64,000 nt of DNA from Struthidea cinerea (GCA_013397865.1 VZTI01002053.1:120744-184743); one strand, 5' to 3'; positions 13,101 to 24,730 are shown, counted from the first letter of the stretch. The notes: a model not told the origin generated them from the letters alone. Made by a program: numbers and translations.

Positions 13101-16100
13101 CTTCTGCTCTTGTCTTCTTTCATGGAGTTCTAAACTGGTTTGCATATTGCTCTTTAATTTTTATCCAGCTGCTCAGAGTAGCTCTCCCATGTTTTGTAAT
13201 AAGACGTGTTTCTAAGAAGCATGTTAATTTTTAGGAAAGCTGTAGAAAGAACAGAGCTGCAATCAGAAAAAGAATGGAGGGCAAATGGGACAAGAGGCAG
13301 CTAGCTCTAATCATAGGACTTGAAAATGAGCTGGAAAATTATGTTCTGAAGATTTAGGGTTTGTTGCTTTAGGAGACAGATGCAGAGATATGGTTTTCTA
13401 TTAAGAGTCTGTTTAGTCTCCGTTAATTTCTGAATAGTCTCTTCTTCGTGACCATTAGGAAGGACTTCCTGCGTCCTCTGTCTTGGCACATGTGTATGCA
13501 TGCAAACTGCAGTGTACCTTATACTGTAACTTCACTTCTCATGGATTTCACTTGGTATGTGTCGCCAGGCTGACTGCTAAATGGCATGCCTAATGAATTG
13601 GCTAATGCTGTCAGTCTTGATTTTGAATAGCTCCTTTTACATTTTATATTTTGTAAACATGGGAAGAAACTCTCTGAAGTTAACTTTTCCCACTTTAGTA
13701 CAGTTGTTACCTGAACTTGCAATGCAAGTTCACTCTTCCCTGTCTCACCTTTCTTTGACCTAAGTTTCTTGTTAACACTCTCAGTGGATTTGCTCCTTCC
13801 CTTGCAAAGTGCAGGTGGGTGATTTTCTTTTATCCTAGAATCTGAAGGGACACAGCCTGAAGTCAGGCAGCCTGAGGCATCAAGGGCTCTGGCTTCTGCT
13901 TTCAATTTACTCCCTCCCTACTAGTCTTTCCAGTGCTGGTCCAGGTTCTGCCCTCTCCATTATCAATAATACACGTACGACCCTCTGTGCCTGGGCACTG
14001 TGCAGAATGGATTTCCCACCTCCTTGTGCACAGCCAGATGTCCTGGCACTGTGCACTCTCTTCCACCTCAAAAGTCTTAATAGGTTTTGCAGCAGAGCTG
14101 AATGAGCAATTGTGTGCCTTTGTCCACTGATGTGGTCTGGGAAATTTGAAGGATTTCCTCTGTGCTGCTTGGCTGCCCCAGACTGCTTTCAGTGACCCCA
14201 CTGAGAAGTCAGTACAGAACATCAGCTGTATTACAGAAAACTTTCTCTCTCCTTTCACAGGGGTTCAGAAGTTCTTGAAGGAGACAGTGCGGAGCTGCAG
14301 AAGGGATGGGTTTGTGCAGACCATCCTGGGGAGACGGCGATACCTGCCAGCTATCAAAGATCCAAATCCCTACAGCAAAGCTCACGTATGTTGAGTGCCA
14401 TGCCTTTTTTTCTTTAATTATTTATTTTAGTTTTATTTTTAAAATATCAGATTTCTTTGCATAGCCATGTCTGCAGTTTTACAAGGTTTGTTAGCCATCT
14501 TAGTCATGACCTTCCACTTCTTGCTTAGTTCATTGTTCCCTCAGTCATTCTCTGAATAACAGCTTTTGTCATGGCCTGTTTGACGTAAGTCTTCTGTGAC
14601 TGGGTGTGCAGCTGTCATCACTGTGCTAACCTCACTTCAGAACTCCCACGTTGGAGCTGGAGTGAGCAATTTATTGAAATCAATGGACATGATTTTAAAA
14701 AGCCTCCACACAGTGATACACTTTAACTCTTCAGGCTGAGTTGCTCCCACTCAGCAGTCTTTGTTACATGCTGTCAGCACTTGAACAAGACAGGGCATTT
14801 AAGTCCTATACTTCTGGATATTTGTTCCTTTTCTTATTTTCCCTGAAAGGAAAATTGCTTTAACTTCTTAGATAAATATTTACTTAGTATACACCTTTGC
14901 ATTAGCATTAATTTTTTTTTCCAGATCATTTTGGACACTTCTGCCATAGCCTCTACTTCAGTAAGAGTAAATTGACTCCCTAGGGAGGTGTTTCTATGGG
15001 GAGGAAGCACTATACTTCTCAGTAGGAAGCTGGATCAACTCGTGTGGAATTAAAGACTAAAGTAGAAGAGGGAGGAAGTGGGGGTGTTTGTACTCCAAAT
15101 AGTTCACAGGGAAACAAGGAGGCTTTCAAAATACTTCTGAAAATATTGGACAGTTTGATCTGAAAAATACTTCATCAGGAAGCTTTGTAGATGCATCTTC
15201 TGTTCAAATTTGATTTAGTCTTTAAAATCGTATTAAAGACCAGTTAATGAATTATCTTCACTTTCATTTCAGCATCCTCGTAATTCTTTGCACATGTTTC
15301 AGCTCTAAACAAAGAGAGAAGAAGCTCTGAGTACAGTTTTCTTGTCTGAGGAGGGAAGTAGTAGAAAAGTTGGTTGTGTTGAAAAATAATGATGGTCTGG
15401 TGTGTTTTTGCACAGCTGTAATGCTCTGGCAGTCAGGATTTAATGTGGCAGAGCAGATTGTTAATCCACGAAGTCCAGTTACTTGCCTCCCGTTGTCCAT
15501 CCCATATGGCTTTGAAGATAGGCAGAAGTGTCTTGTGGTGCTTGGATTAACTGAGATTTTTCCACTTCCTTTGAAACTCTTACCATGAAACTCTTACCAT
15601 GCTTCTTCTTGTGGATTGTGACTCTTGCAGGTTATTACCCTTGATATTTGTTAATTTTAAATTTGTGGAATTTTCTCAGGCGCCTGTAGAAATTTTGTGT
15701 CTGAAGCTAGTCTATAATGTGTCTTTCTTTCAGGCTGATAGAACAAACTCTTCATTTGGAAGTTTTACTATGTGTATATTTGGCCATGTGTTTATTATTT
15801 TTAATTAAGTACATGTGACATGCTGGATTTGATTTTTTGGGGGTGGGTTTTGAGAACAACTATCTCTGTTCAGGCAGAGCGACAGGCTGTGAATACAACT
15901 GTTCAGGGATCTGCTGCAGATATTGTCAAAACAGCCACTGTGAATATTCAGAGACGCCTGGAAGCTTTCTCCTCTGTGATCAAGTCCCATGGACACCTGG
16001 AGAGCTCCTTCCAGAGAGGTAAGACAGGTATGGATGCCTCTTCTTTGCACACTGGAGCAAGATTTTCAGTGTTACTAATGTTAAAAAAAAAAAGCCTGAA

Positions 16101-18407
16101 GAAAAAGTTAGTGCCTTTGGGCCTAGGGGTGGGAGATGTTTTTTTTCCTGACAGTGATAAGTCTGTGTTTAAGGGGCAAAAAAGTCATAAGGAAGGAGGA
16201 AGAATGCTCAACAAACTGAAGCAAATATGACCAGAACAGAGACTCCAGTTACCTCAGAGCAGAGCTTGCAAAGGTTGGCAGTGAGAGTTCCTGTGTGATG
16301 TGGTCTCTGATGCCACCACAGAATTGTTCAGAAGTGGGAAGGAGGAACTGAGCAGACGCTCTGGCTTCAGAGGCAGTGAAAAATTTGAGTGGGACAACTT
16401 CTGGTTCCAAAAATACATTTTTTGGTTAGAATTAACTCTGGAATTTGTTGGTTGGAATTTGATGTACAGAGACTCCGCGAGAGTATTATACAAAGCACTT
16501 ATTGGCATAAGTTTTTTTTGGCTGCAGATAGCAAAGCTGTACTGGGGTGCTCATTCCCAGAGGAATGCCACAAAGACTTTTTTTAGCATAATGTAGATGA
16601 TGTTTTGTTCATCAGGCGTGTTTTAGAAAGACAAGAGATGGAGAGCTATATTTCTTTGACAGTTCTTGTGCTTCAATTGAAACATGCAGCTGTCTTAATA
16701 TGAAGGGTGTGATTTGGAACCTAAATAATTAATTGCCAAACCTCTAGAAATGTATCCGGGAGTTTATTTTGGAGAGACCAGATTCAGAGATCAGCTATGA
16801 GCAGAAGGCACATGCTTGGCAGAGCTTCGCACCCCTCCTAGGAGCAGAAGCTTCTGACCTTTGGCCAGTGTAATTGTAGGGGGGTGAGTAGATACATTTG
16901 TGGAAGTCTTTCCCTACTCTGATACTGAGTGTTTAAGGAACTGGAAGGAATTATTTTTCAGCAAGTTAGAAATGCCTGTGCCATCAGAGAAACATCCTGC
17001 ATCATGTGGCTGCTTCAACATTGCTGCTTCAGTGTGAGGCTTGTGTGAGGAACTGATGATGGCTTGAAACCCCTTCTGTGAACTGAAGTCCTCCTGTCAG
17101 CTAACCTGAGAAATAAATAACTTTTGAGTCTGTGTGTGTGAGGTTGTGTTTGTTTATTTTAAAGCACCAACAGCTTTTACCATTGAAGGGTTTGTTTAAT
17201 TTTTTGTCAGGGAAGGCTTACCAGGATCTTGGTTTTGTCAGCTGCTTACTTGTTTATTCAATAATTGCTCTTTTTTTCCTTCCTCTGTTTTCCTCAGGAG
17301 CTACAGTTTCAGAAACTGCATTTTGCAGGAGGCTTACTGCTTTCTTAAACCAACCATTAAAATGTTTCTGGAAGAAAAGCAGAATCCTAATTCATTGCCA
17401 GAGAGAATGTTGTAAACCGGCTTCTGATTAAACTTTGCATGATTTTGTTTAAAATTTACTTTTAAAACAGATGGTTCAGGAGACACAACTGTCTCTTGTT
17501 TCCATTCTGATTCATATCTTTATAATGTAAGGCTGAAATGTGTGCATCTAAAATACTTTTCATTAACATTTTTTTCCTCAGTAGCTGTACAAATATTGAT
17601 AGAACAGCAATGATTTGGGGTTTTGTTTGTAGGCATGGGCTTTTTAAAGTTCCTCACGTTCTTTTTCTCAGCATTAGGAATGTGCAAAGGTTTTTGGTAC
17701 AAGAAACACACTTTTGTATGATGGCAGCTAACAAACTCTGCCCTTCACTTGTGCAGGAAGGCTGTCGAGGAGGAGAAACACAGGGATGTTACATCCCATC
17801 AGAGGAGGCTTCTTCATCCTCCAGCTGCACGATGAGCTCCTCTATGAAGTTGCAGAAGACGATGCCATCCAGGTACAGCCCTGCAGTTCCTCTGTCAGCT
17901 CTACTGCGTTACTGTATTTCAAACAAGCCTTCCTTCCTTCTTTCACATTCTCTTCCCTGGATCCCCTCTCCCTGCGTGCCGAAGGTCTGTGAAAACAAAG
18001 TTCAGTTGGATGAAAAAAACATCTTTGCATGCTTGATCCCTTGATTTTCAGACTCAAGCCATCCTCATGGCTTAAGTTCATTTTCAGCATGTGCTTTGTT
18101 GCTTATAACAGCAGTTCATGCAACTTCTCTGTGAAGCTTGACGAGTGAAGTGGCTTAGTATTGTTGACAGGTGCAGGGGGAAGTGTTTCCTTATCTGGAG
18201 GTATTTTTGCCTCCCTGTTTATGCTCTGGTGCCTAACTCGGAACAGCTGTTACAGCTGTGGTTTGTACTCTGAGCAGGGAGAGGAGGATTCTATCCTTTT
18301 GGTACTTGTTTCCTCATTCCCTACCTACTTGCCTTCCTGGTAGGAGCACTGTGGTGCTGGTTGGCAGCATGGTAGGTACAAGGAATGTGCTCTGTGGTTT
18401 TAAAGTG

Positions 18408-18442
<35 letters not shown>

Positions 18443-20836
18443 CTTTCCTCCCTGAAGGCACTCCTGTGCCTGGGCACAGAGGTGTCTGTGACAGCTCTCA
18501 GGGCAGGTGTTTGAGCTGGGTGTTGGCAGCCAGGTCCTGAGCACAAACACAGGGAGGCTCCCAGGCCGTGCTTCCATGTCTTGGGATACCTTGCGGATAC
18601 CTTCCTTCCACTTCTGCACAGGCACATCGTTAATGACAAAAGGTCGCTCCTGATGGCAAGCAGTAACTCCTAGTCTGACAGAGCTTTCAGCACTGCTGAC
18701 TGGCCTGAGCATGCATGTATATATTAATAAATATGTATTAATAAAAATATGAAGATATACGTGAGTATATCTATTAGTAATATATATATGTTAATTTAAA
18801 TAGAAACAAAAGGGTTGATATTTTTGTCTCGAATCTCAGCTCGAGCTTTTTCTCATTTTGCCGGCTTTGTTCAGACATCTGCTGCTTCAATCCAGGCAGG
18901 TTGTTTTAGAGACAAAACGGCTCCTAATATTCTTCCTGCAGAAGACTGAAATCCCCTGAATATAGGCTTTAACATCTTTAGATACTGACTCCAGTTTATC
19001 GTGGTGTTCTCAGGAGAACTGGAGACAAGTGAATGGATTTGCTTATTATTTACTGTATTCTATTCTTTTCGTGAACTACCTCAACTTCAAGAGCAATTAC
19101 TACCAGCTTTTCTAACTTCCTTCAGATATATTTCTCCATAGATTTTTCTGGGCAGTTGCTTAAACCAGCAGGTTTTCCTGTCTCCCCTGCAGTACAGCTG
19201 CTGTCCCTGGTTCTAGGTGCAGCAGCCCTAATCTGATGTTCTTTGCTGGTGCCATGTGCTGGACTTGTGACCATTCTCAGAGAATCTCCTTCTGTATGGC
19301 TCATGTTTCTTTTGATACGCTGGGCCCCAAACTTGATCAAGGCTGGAGTGGTTTGAATAGAGTGGAAAATGGATCTGTGTGTCATCCAAGCAACATTTTC
19401 TGTGTTCCAGAACTTCATTTCCTTGTTTTCTCACAGCAGTGTGCCTTGCTTAAGACCTGTTCAGTTTTTAATCTCTGATAACCCCATTTTTTTCCTGCCC
19501 AGGCAGTTATTTTTCATCCTATTTTTGAGCAGTAGATTATTCCTGTCCTAATTCTCTACCCTGCTTCTTTCTACTCTGTACTCGTCTGTGCTGAATTACA
19601 TCCTATTTCAAACCATTTTTCTAGGTTATCAAGATCATTTTGAAATGCAGTATGTAGGGGCACAGGGGTTTGGAAGACAAATCTTCCCCTGGTTCTTAAT
19701 GCTGTTGTAAACTCTTGTGCTCTGATCTCCTTGAATCCCCTCCTCCGTTCCCCAGCAAAAACTATGGAGGAATTTCTACGGTGGGTACCTGTGAGGAAAT
19801 TATGAAAACACATGGAAGGGTCAGAAAGCTTGAATAGTTCCTCTGCTGACAGAGTGGCAGCAAATTCAGAGTGGCAGTAATTTCAAAGCCTCTTTTCACT
19901 CTGCTGTGGAAAGGTTCATGGGATGGGTGTGGATTGGAAGATTCATTCAAATAAGCAATCCAGGACAGGCTGGATTCTGCATTGGGTCTTGGGGGAAGAA
20001 AGGGAGTACCTCTATCCAGGGTAGGTTTTTACAGTCAGGAAAAAAAATCCAGTTTCTTGTAATCCAAATAGTTGCAGAAAGAAATAATTTCTGGTCTCCT
20101 AACTGTGTATTGAAGTGAGTGTTTTCTCAGGAATACTTTTGGAGGGCAGAGAACAGTTACCTCATATGTTTACTAGAGGGCAGGAGTTGCCTTAACTAAA
20201 CAGTGAGGGGGAACCTGGGCAGTATTTGTAGCACCCACGTGGAATGTGACCTGCTTTCCCAGAGGTTTATAGTTTGTGTTTCACAAAGTGCTTTTCATGC
20301 TGGCACAACACAGAGGAGCCACCATTCTTTGCTTCTGGCAAATTTGTTTTGTGTCTTGCTTTCAGTACATTGAAGTTTTCAGAACAGATTCCATGAAACA
20401 CTTAAGAGTTTTGCAGCTGAGTGAAAGACAAGACTCTGCAGGACTCTCAGGTGTTTAATAGAAAGTTAATCTTGGCCTCTTTTCTAAGTAGTCCTAAACA
20501 CTGCAGAACCAGTCACAGCTCTGTGCTGCATAAAATCTCACTGGCTTTATACAGGTTCTCCATTCATAAACACTAATTAGGATTTGGTTGCATTCCCATC
20601 GGTGGTAAGTAAGTGCAAATAAATGCAGGACAGGATTCCAGGTGTCTGCCTGCCCCAGCTATTGACAGAAACCCAGAGCATTGCAGTTGTGTGTGTGTCT
20701 GACGCCTGATGTTTTCTCTTAGGTCGCTCAGATCGTGAAGCACGAGATGGAAAACGCCATCAAACTCTCGGTGAAACTGAATGTTAAACTGAAAATTGGC
20801 CCCAGCTGGGGAGACCTGCAGGACCTGGAGCTGTGA
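980..20836 (+). CDS. POLQ: DNA polymerase theta, 3' part of the gene (14 exons, C-terminal 715 residues)
   Basis: POLQ carries out theta-mediated (microhomology-mediated) end joining of DNA double-strand breaks and some translesion synthesis in the nucleus. Only the exonuclease-like and polymerase part lies here; the helicase and central region would be to the left of the window. I joined 14 exons by homology and GT-AG sites: 980-1123, 1729-1925, 3381-3621, 4703-4896, 6618-6755, 8073-8247, 8725-8860, 11345-11463, 12055-12239, 12594-12705, 14261-14385, 15874-16027, 17757-17872 and 20723-20836. All phases match and the frame is open to the stop. Visible motifs are motif A AADYSQLELRILAHLS (Asp455), O-helix QQAKQICYGIIYG (Lys508, Tyr512, Tyr516) and motif C QLHDELLYEV (Asp665, Glu666). 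The 210-residue Asp-to-Asp spacing and the 50 residues after motif C equal the human values. Nothing suggests a pseudogene. POLN, the other vertebrate homologue, lacks these insertion loops. Confidence 0.97.
1729..1925 (+). CDS. POLQ: POLQ exon (human exon 18 by count): exonuclease-like domain
   Basis: Residues 48-113, including YDFIQHYKTLLMACGISLEG and FEDPK at the exon end. The acceptor is tgccttag. The donor, aag|gtttgc, is weak beyond the invariant GT. The frame stays open for another 330 bases into the intron, so intron retention would add a long extension before a stop; that read-through is not part of the conserved protein. Confidence 0.93.
3381..3621 (+). CDS. POLQ: POLQ exon (human exon 19 by count): exonuclease-like domain to polymerase junction
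   Basis: Residues 114-193 plus a split codon. It begins VACWLLDSGS and includes FLPSELPLLEGLG and SGRYRAATESVLIFNVMDQL, matching the human protein closely. The acceptor follows cctttttaag and the donor is aca-g|gtaaag. Confidence 0.95.
4703..4896 (+). CDS. POLQ: POLQ exon (human exon 20 by count): start of polymerase thumb
   Basis: Residues 194-258. It contains FSKVEMPTHYCLALLELNGI, the family-A signature that opens the polymerase domain, then AGHSFSLTSPDDIAE. The acceptor is tactttctacag and the donor gag|gtatgt; the exon ends in phase 0. Confidence 0.95.
6618..6755 (+). CDS. POLQ: POLQ exon (human exon 21 by count): insertion loop 1
   Basis: Residues 259-304, exactly 46 codons with phase 0 at both ends. 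VLFLELKLPQNG leads into a basic low-conservation stretch rich in Lys and Arg, ending QFSTTK. In human POLQ this basic segment is insertion loop 1 in the thumb, reported to affect processivity. The acceptor is ctttcag and the donor aag|gtacag. Confidence 0.92.
8073..8247 (+). CDS. POLQ: POLQ exon (human exon 22 by count): thumb and palm
   Basis: Residues 305-362 plus a split Gly codon. DVLEKLKTLHPLPGLILEWR, then NAITKVVFPLQRE, then MERIYPISQTHTATG. The last motif belongs to the conserved family-A palm and template-binding region. The acceptor is cttcccacaag and the donor acg-g|gtgagc. Confidence 0.95.
8725..8860 (+). CDS. POLQ: POLQ exon (human exon 23 by count): palm and start of insertion loop 2
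   Basis: Residues 363-407. GRVTFTEPNIQNVPRDFEI is the conserved family-A palm segment. After ESPPSQAHGN the sequence diverges from human; this is the first half of insertion loop 2. The acceptor is ctttcag and the donor ggc-ag|gtagga. The exon ends in phase 2. Confidence 0.94.
11345..11463 (+). CDS. POLQ: POLQ exon (human exon 24 by count): end of insertion loop 2
   Basis: Residues 408-447 plus a split Gly codon. The first half is basic and variable and finishes insertion loop 2. The second half, ERGIPFSVSMRHAFVPFPG, is nearly identical to human and leads into motif A. The acceptor is ttctccacag and the donor cca-g|gtaatg. Confidence 0.93.
12055..12239 (+). CDS. POLQ: POLQ exon (human exon 25 by count): motif A, catalytic aspartate
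   Basis: Residues 448-509. GGLILAADYSQLELRILAHL contains the first catalytic metal-binding aspartate, Asp455 here (equivalent to human D2330), with Tyr456 after it. The exon ends DRTRQQAKQ, the start of the O-helix with its nucleotide-binding lysine. The acceptor is cttgacttcag and the donor cag|gtaatt. Confidence 0.98.
12594..12705 (+). CDS. POLQ: POLQ exon (human exon 26 by count): O-helix and fingers
   Basis: Residues 510-546 plus a split codon. ICYGIIYGIGAKSLGEQMG completes motif B (Tyr512, Tyr516), then ANYIESFKSRYTG. The acceptor is cctctggcag. The donor, aca-g|gtttgg, is weak, as in the exon at 1729-1925. Confidence 0.97.
14261..14385 (+). CDS. POLQ: POLQ exon (human exon 27 by count): fingers
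   Basis: Residues 547-588. VQKFLKETVRSCRRDGFVQT, then ILGRRRYLPAIKDPNPYSKAH. The GRRR motif is a strongly conserved family-A fingers element. The acceptor is ctcctttcacag and the donor cac|gtatgt; phase 0 at the end. Confidence 0.97.
15874..16027 (+). CDS. POLQ: POLQ exon (human exon 28 by count): palm helix and start of insertion loop 3
   Basis: Residues 589-639 plus a split Gly codon. AERQAVNTTVQGSAADIVK is the conserved palm helix, then IKSHGHLESS enters insertion loop 3. Two in-frame donors lie 9 bases apart: agag|gtaaga (exon end 16018) and acag|gtatgg (exon end 16027). I chose the distal one because it keeps the loop and the motif A to motif C spacing at the human length. The proximal site looks at least as strong by consensus, so both may be used. 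Confidence 0.93.
17757..17872 (+). CDS. POLQ: POLQ exon (human exon 29 by count): end of insertion loop 3 and motif C
   Basis: Residues 640-678. GRLSRRRNTGMLHPIRGG finishes insertion loop 3, then FFILQLHDELLYEVAEDD carries motif C with Asp665-Glu666, equivalent to human D2540-E2541. The acceptor is cacttgtgcag and the donor cag|gtacag. A second reading frame is also open across this segment, but only the frame given here is conserved. Confidence 0.97.
18414..18441 (+). repeat. (TG)n microsatellite, 14 units
   Basis: Uninterrupted TG repeat of 28 bases in the last POLQ intron, about 540 bases after the motif C exon. Probably polymorphic in length. Confidence 0.95.
20723..20836 (+). CDS. POLQ: POLQ terminal coding exon with stop codon
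   Basis: Residues 679-715, then TGA at 20834-20836. VAQIVKHEMENAIKLSVKLN, then LKIGPSWGDLQDLEL. The C-terminus has the same length after motif C as the human protein and a similar acidic last turn. The acceptor is gttttctcttag. Confidence 0.96.
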   Translation, partial: VAQIVKHEMENAIKLSVKLNVKLKIGPSWGDLQDLEL

Positions 20837-21205
20837 CAATGCTGTGTGGCTCTCCCATGTGTGGGGAGGCAGAAGGCACCATGGACTGGGGAGGGCGAGG
20901 GCCTGTGATCACCTGCTGGCGGTGTGATCCTCCTGTGCTGTGTTCCTACTGGCAGCGTCATAAGCTGCCTTCGGAAACATGTGGTGGAACATGGTATGAA
21001 CTCACCAAGCCAAACCCTCCAGAGCTCAGTCAGAGCACTGAAGCGTGTTTACAAAACTGTGAAATTATTAATTGTTAAAAGAAGGGTATTTAAATGAATT
21101 CTGTTAAAATGTGCTTGATCTTGTACAAACCCCCAAAGTCTAATGAATTTATTACATATGAAATGAGCTGCATGACTTTATTAAAACAAGGCACAAAGAT
21201 AATTT
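20837..21205 (+). other. POLQ: probable POLQ 3' UTR
   Basis: Runs from the stop codon to just past the first credible polyadenylation signal, about 370 bases. No second coding exon follows. The end point is an inference from the signal and the GU-rich tract after it. Confidence 0.6.
21180..21185 (+). terminator. POLQ polyadenylation signal ATTAAA
   Basis: ATTAAA, the commonest variant signal, lies 344 bases after the stop. A GU-rich tract (ttcttgtgtgtaattg) begins about 25 bases further on, the expected position for the downstream element. A second candidate, AATAAA at 22097-22102, could give a 3' UTR of about 1.3 kb. Confidence 0.6.
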
Positions 21206-24200
21206 GGCAGTTCTTGTGTGTAATTGTCTAGGGCAAAAAAAGTCATTGTGATTGCACTTGATGTAGAATTTTGCAGGCCTCTGCCAGGATTATCTTGTAT
21301 TGGATTCTGCTGATGACACTGAGGTGCTGAAGTGGCTTTACAGCTGGCTGGATTTCTCACTGAGCAGCTGTGCAGTGTTCACAGCGAGTGGAACCTGTGT
21401 TTGGTTGGCCTCTGACTTTTAGAAAGCATTTTGGTGACTGCTGTAATTCATCCTGCTTCTGCCTTGCAGACTGGCCTCAAGAGGGATATTGTTTGGAGTC
21501 TCATAGAGTTAATACAAAATCACCAGCAGAAACATTTTAAAGAAAGAAGCTCAATGAATTGGTTAAAAACTTAATGGCAATGCGTATTTTTGTGAAGAAG
21601 AAAACCAGCTCGGTCTGGCCAGCTGACATGGCAGCCTTGATGGTGTTTGAGGTCTGGTGTGCTTGAGAGGAGTCTGTGCTGGGTGACCTGTGGCTCTTCA
21701 TTCGGAGACCATTCTCCTAAGGAAGCCTCACACCTGCCTGTTGGCAGCCCCACTAAAACCTGCTCAGGTTTCCCCCACTCTTTGCCTCAGTGTCTTTGGC
21801 TCTGACCCTAGGATCAGGCAGAAAGTTTTCCTGGGAGTTTGGGCTTGTCAAGCTGAGCTGGGATCAGATCCTTCAAAAGAAGGGGCAAGGAAGGAGCTTG
21901 CGGGGAACTAATCTGCCACTATTTGGCATTATTCTCCCCACTAATACCTTCTGGTCTGGCTAAATCTCACATCACATGTTTTCATTTCCCTTCCAGACAG
22001 TTGTGATGGTTACACAAGTTCAGCTGCTTTTGTTGACTTCACACAGTGCCTGACCTTGAATTCTGTCCTTTTCATCGTCTAGCCCTTGTGTGTTACAATA
22101 AAGGGAGGACGAGTGCCTCCCCTCATCTTCCTTATGCCTCTAATTATTGTATCATGCCTTTTTTCTGCCGTTCCTCCCTAACGTAATCAATCTCCATCTT
22201 TCCATTCTTGCCTCCTGTGGGAAGTTTTCAAGCCCCTAATTATTCTTTCATTTCTGAACTTCTGCTGGCTCCTTTTTAAGCAGTGTACTTTTGAAGCTGC
22301 TTTTTCAGCCTGATCTGAGAGGATGCAGACTTGGCTTGCAGCAGCCTGAGAGGGGGCTCGAGCTCGTTAACTTCAAATGCGGCACTTTTGGCAGGGCCAT
22401 TATCCCGACATCAGAAGTCCCTGGCACCGAGGGCTGGAGAACACAGGGAGTTTTCAAAGATGGTAACGGGGCCTCCTTACCAAAGGCTGCACCCCGGACT
22501 CTGATCCACCACCTGCCTCTTGTGCAGCAAAACGGACACCTGGTCCTGAGCTGGAGCCCCAGGTGGGGCTGCCTTGACTGCCCTGCTCAGCACTGTTTTG
22601 GCCTTCTTTTGCATTCTGTGTTCCACCTTACACTGAGATTTTTTTGTTTTCTTCCTGCCTGCTCTATGCCGTGGCTTTCTGCGACATCTGTCACCTGATG
22701 GCTGAACTCTTTATCATAGCACTGGTTTTTTCTTAGTTTATTAAAGCTTTTGTTATTAATAGATCTGAGCCATGGCACCCTGGTGCCTGACCATTTGTGT
22801 GCTCTGCCTGTGAAGATGCTGGCTTGGACTCATTATCAGTTCACACGGCCTGATGATTTCCTGTCCCTCGGTGTCCTGCGGTGACACACCTGTGCCGTAT
22901 TTCAGGCCTCACTGGGGCTGCTGTCATTTGGGCTGCTTGTTCTTTGGCACATTACAATTTTTCCCTCCCACACACTGCCTTCAGAATTTCCAAAGGATGG
23001 ATCTCACCCGTATTTCTCAGCAAGCTCTCTAGAAGGGGGTGGTGCTAATTAGTAAGGGGATTAACATGTACCCAAATTTATTTTGACTAACAAACTCAAT
23101 GGGTTCATTTTAATTAAGCAGTAATTTGGAGCAAATGAGAAGAGGTAGCCACTGTGGCATTTGAGTTGTGTTACTAGGACTGGCTCTGAGCTGTTGGCTG
23201 GTTGCTGCTATTTACATTCCTCAGTTCTGATTAGACTTTAACTCTCAGTGGGACTGAGCAGTGGAAGCAGAAGAGGGCTTAGGTCAGGTAAGCAGAGGCA
23301 CTGGCCAGAAGCGCAGGAAAGGGTATGTGTTGTTTTCTGAAGGTGGTAGAAGGAGCCTGGCTGCTCACATTACTTACCTATTTTTGCCTGTGGGCTCCTT
23401 TTCCCGCACCTCTGATGGGCTGAGGCCTGTGTTTAGGTGGAAATTGGGCGTTTTATTAATTCAGGACCCGATAACCAGAGTGCGGGTTAGGCTCGGTCTC
23501 CGTGTAGTCAGGATGGGATGCATCTGGTAGTGTTTGCTCTGTTCCTCAGCTTGTTTGTGTGTTTCTCCACAGTTTTTTTTTTTTTTGTTTGTGCTGGCAC
23601 AGCCCGGGACAAGGACAGGTGAATGCTGCAGAAGGAGTAAGAGTTCTGTTTGCTAGAACTGTTGGCAGCCTTGTCCCTGGTGCACACAGAATTGCTACTG
23701 CAGCCTAGCACGTGCCCTGCACTGCCCTGGCCTGGCTCCTGCACCAGCAGGGGTGTGTGTGTCTGCCTGCCAAAAGAAATCTGCTTGGGATGTAGTCCTG
23801 GCAAACAGCTGTGGTCACTGGGAGTGCCTTGTCTTCACATGATGGGAACCTGCAGGACCCAGCTCCTCACAGGGAGAGGCCGTCCCCCGGAACTGCTGAG
23901 CAGCCCTGGTCTAGTTGGTTCCCATCTGCTCTCTGCTCAAAGTGACTCAAATTTGCCTTCAGCTGGCTACTGGTATGGGGCAGAACTTGCCCAGCCTTGG
24001 TAGCAGGAACTCACACCTCTGGTGTTCGCTGCAGCCTCCTGGTGCTTTTCCTCACGTGCAGACCACAAGCTTGTTTTGCCTGGGTCTTTCTGCTGCAGCT
24101 TTCCTTTTCTCCCTTGCTGCTGGAAGCAGTGACAGACAGGTGACAAATAATGACACTGGTAATCTGATCTGGTGTGATCCTTCTGCCTTTCTCCCATGCT

Positions 24201-24711
24201 GCTTGCATTTCATCAAGAGAGTTGTACATAGCTGCTGACAGGAGGGAGCTGGGAGCTCAGCACCTCTGGCTGACATTTAAGCTTCTCCTGGCAGAGCAAT
24301 TCAGATGTGCTGCTGGGAAGTGCCCTGAGGTGAGCTCACTCCTGCCCTTGAGAGAGCTCAGCCTGTGGGTGACTGTGTTTACCCTGGAGTGGGAGTGACA
24401 GGAAGGGGGCTCTTGGCTGGCTGGGAAGGCCGGGTCCAAGGCTGGTAACATTCCCGGGGGCTGCTATGAGCTCCACGTGAGCTCCCTGCAATGGAGCATG
24501 GGAACAGAAGCTGGGATGTGAGTTCTGTCCTGGCGGGAGCTGCTGGAGGAAGGGAGGTGACCATCCCCACCCCAGCAACAACCAGGACTGCAATTTTTAT
24601 ATTCCTGAATGAGAAGCGTAAACTCCACTCAAAGGCTTTACACAAACCATGCACCTTTGAAATACTACAAAGAATCTAGGAATAGAGGTTGGAAAAAAAG
24701 AGATTACACCA
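21206..24711. other. intergenic region between convergent POLQ and STXBP5L
   Basis: No exon, RNA gene or repeat family was recognised. Open frames such as 22291-22698 show no similarity I recognise and look like chance. A T tract sits at about 23574-23586. GC content is higher around 23600-24600 than in the flanks. Extent depends on the inferred polyadenylation sites of both genes. Confidence 0.5.
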
Positions 24712-24730
24712 ACTAGTATCAATTCTTTCC

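Larger units (their letters stand above)
1124..20722 (+). other. POLQ introns between the listed exons
   Basis: Thirteen introns of 354 to 2,850 bases. I recognised no RNA gene or transposon in them. They hold a (TG)n microsatellite at 18414-18441, an AT-rich stretch around 18715-18795 and an open frame on the opposite strand at 2299-2649 (see findings). The longer ones, 4897-6617, 8861-11344, 12706-14260 and 17873-20722, otherwise contain unremarkable intron sequence. Confidence 0.7.

Noticed and set aside
17538..18044. 168-codon open frame on the + strand
   Set aside because: It overlaps the POLQ motif C exon in another frame and has no similarity I recognise.
22291..22698. 135-codon open frame in the intergenic region
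   Set aside because: Composition and context look like chance. No domain, splice context or homologue was recognised.
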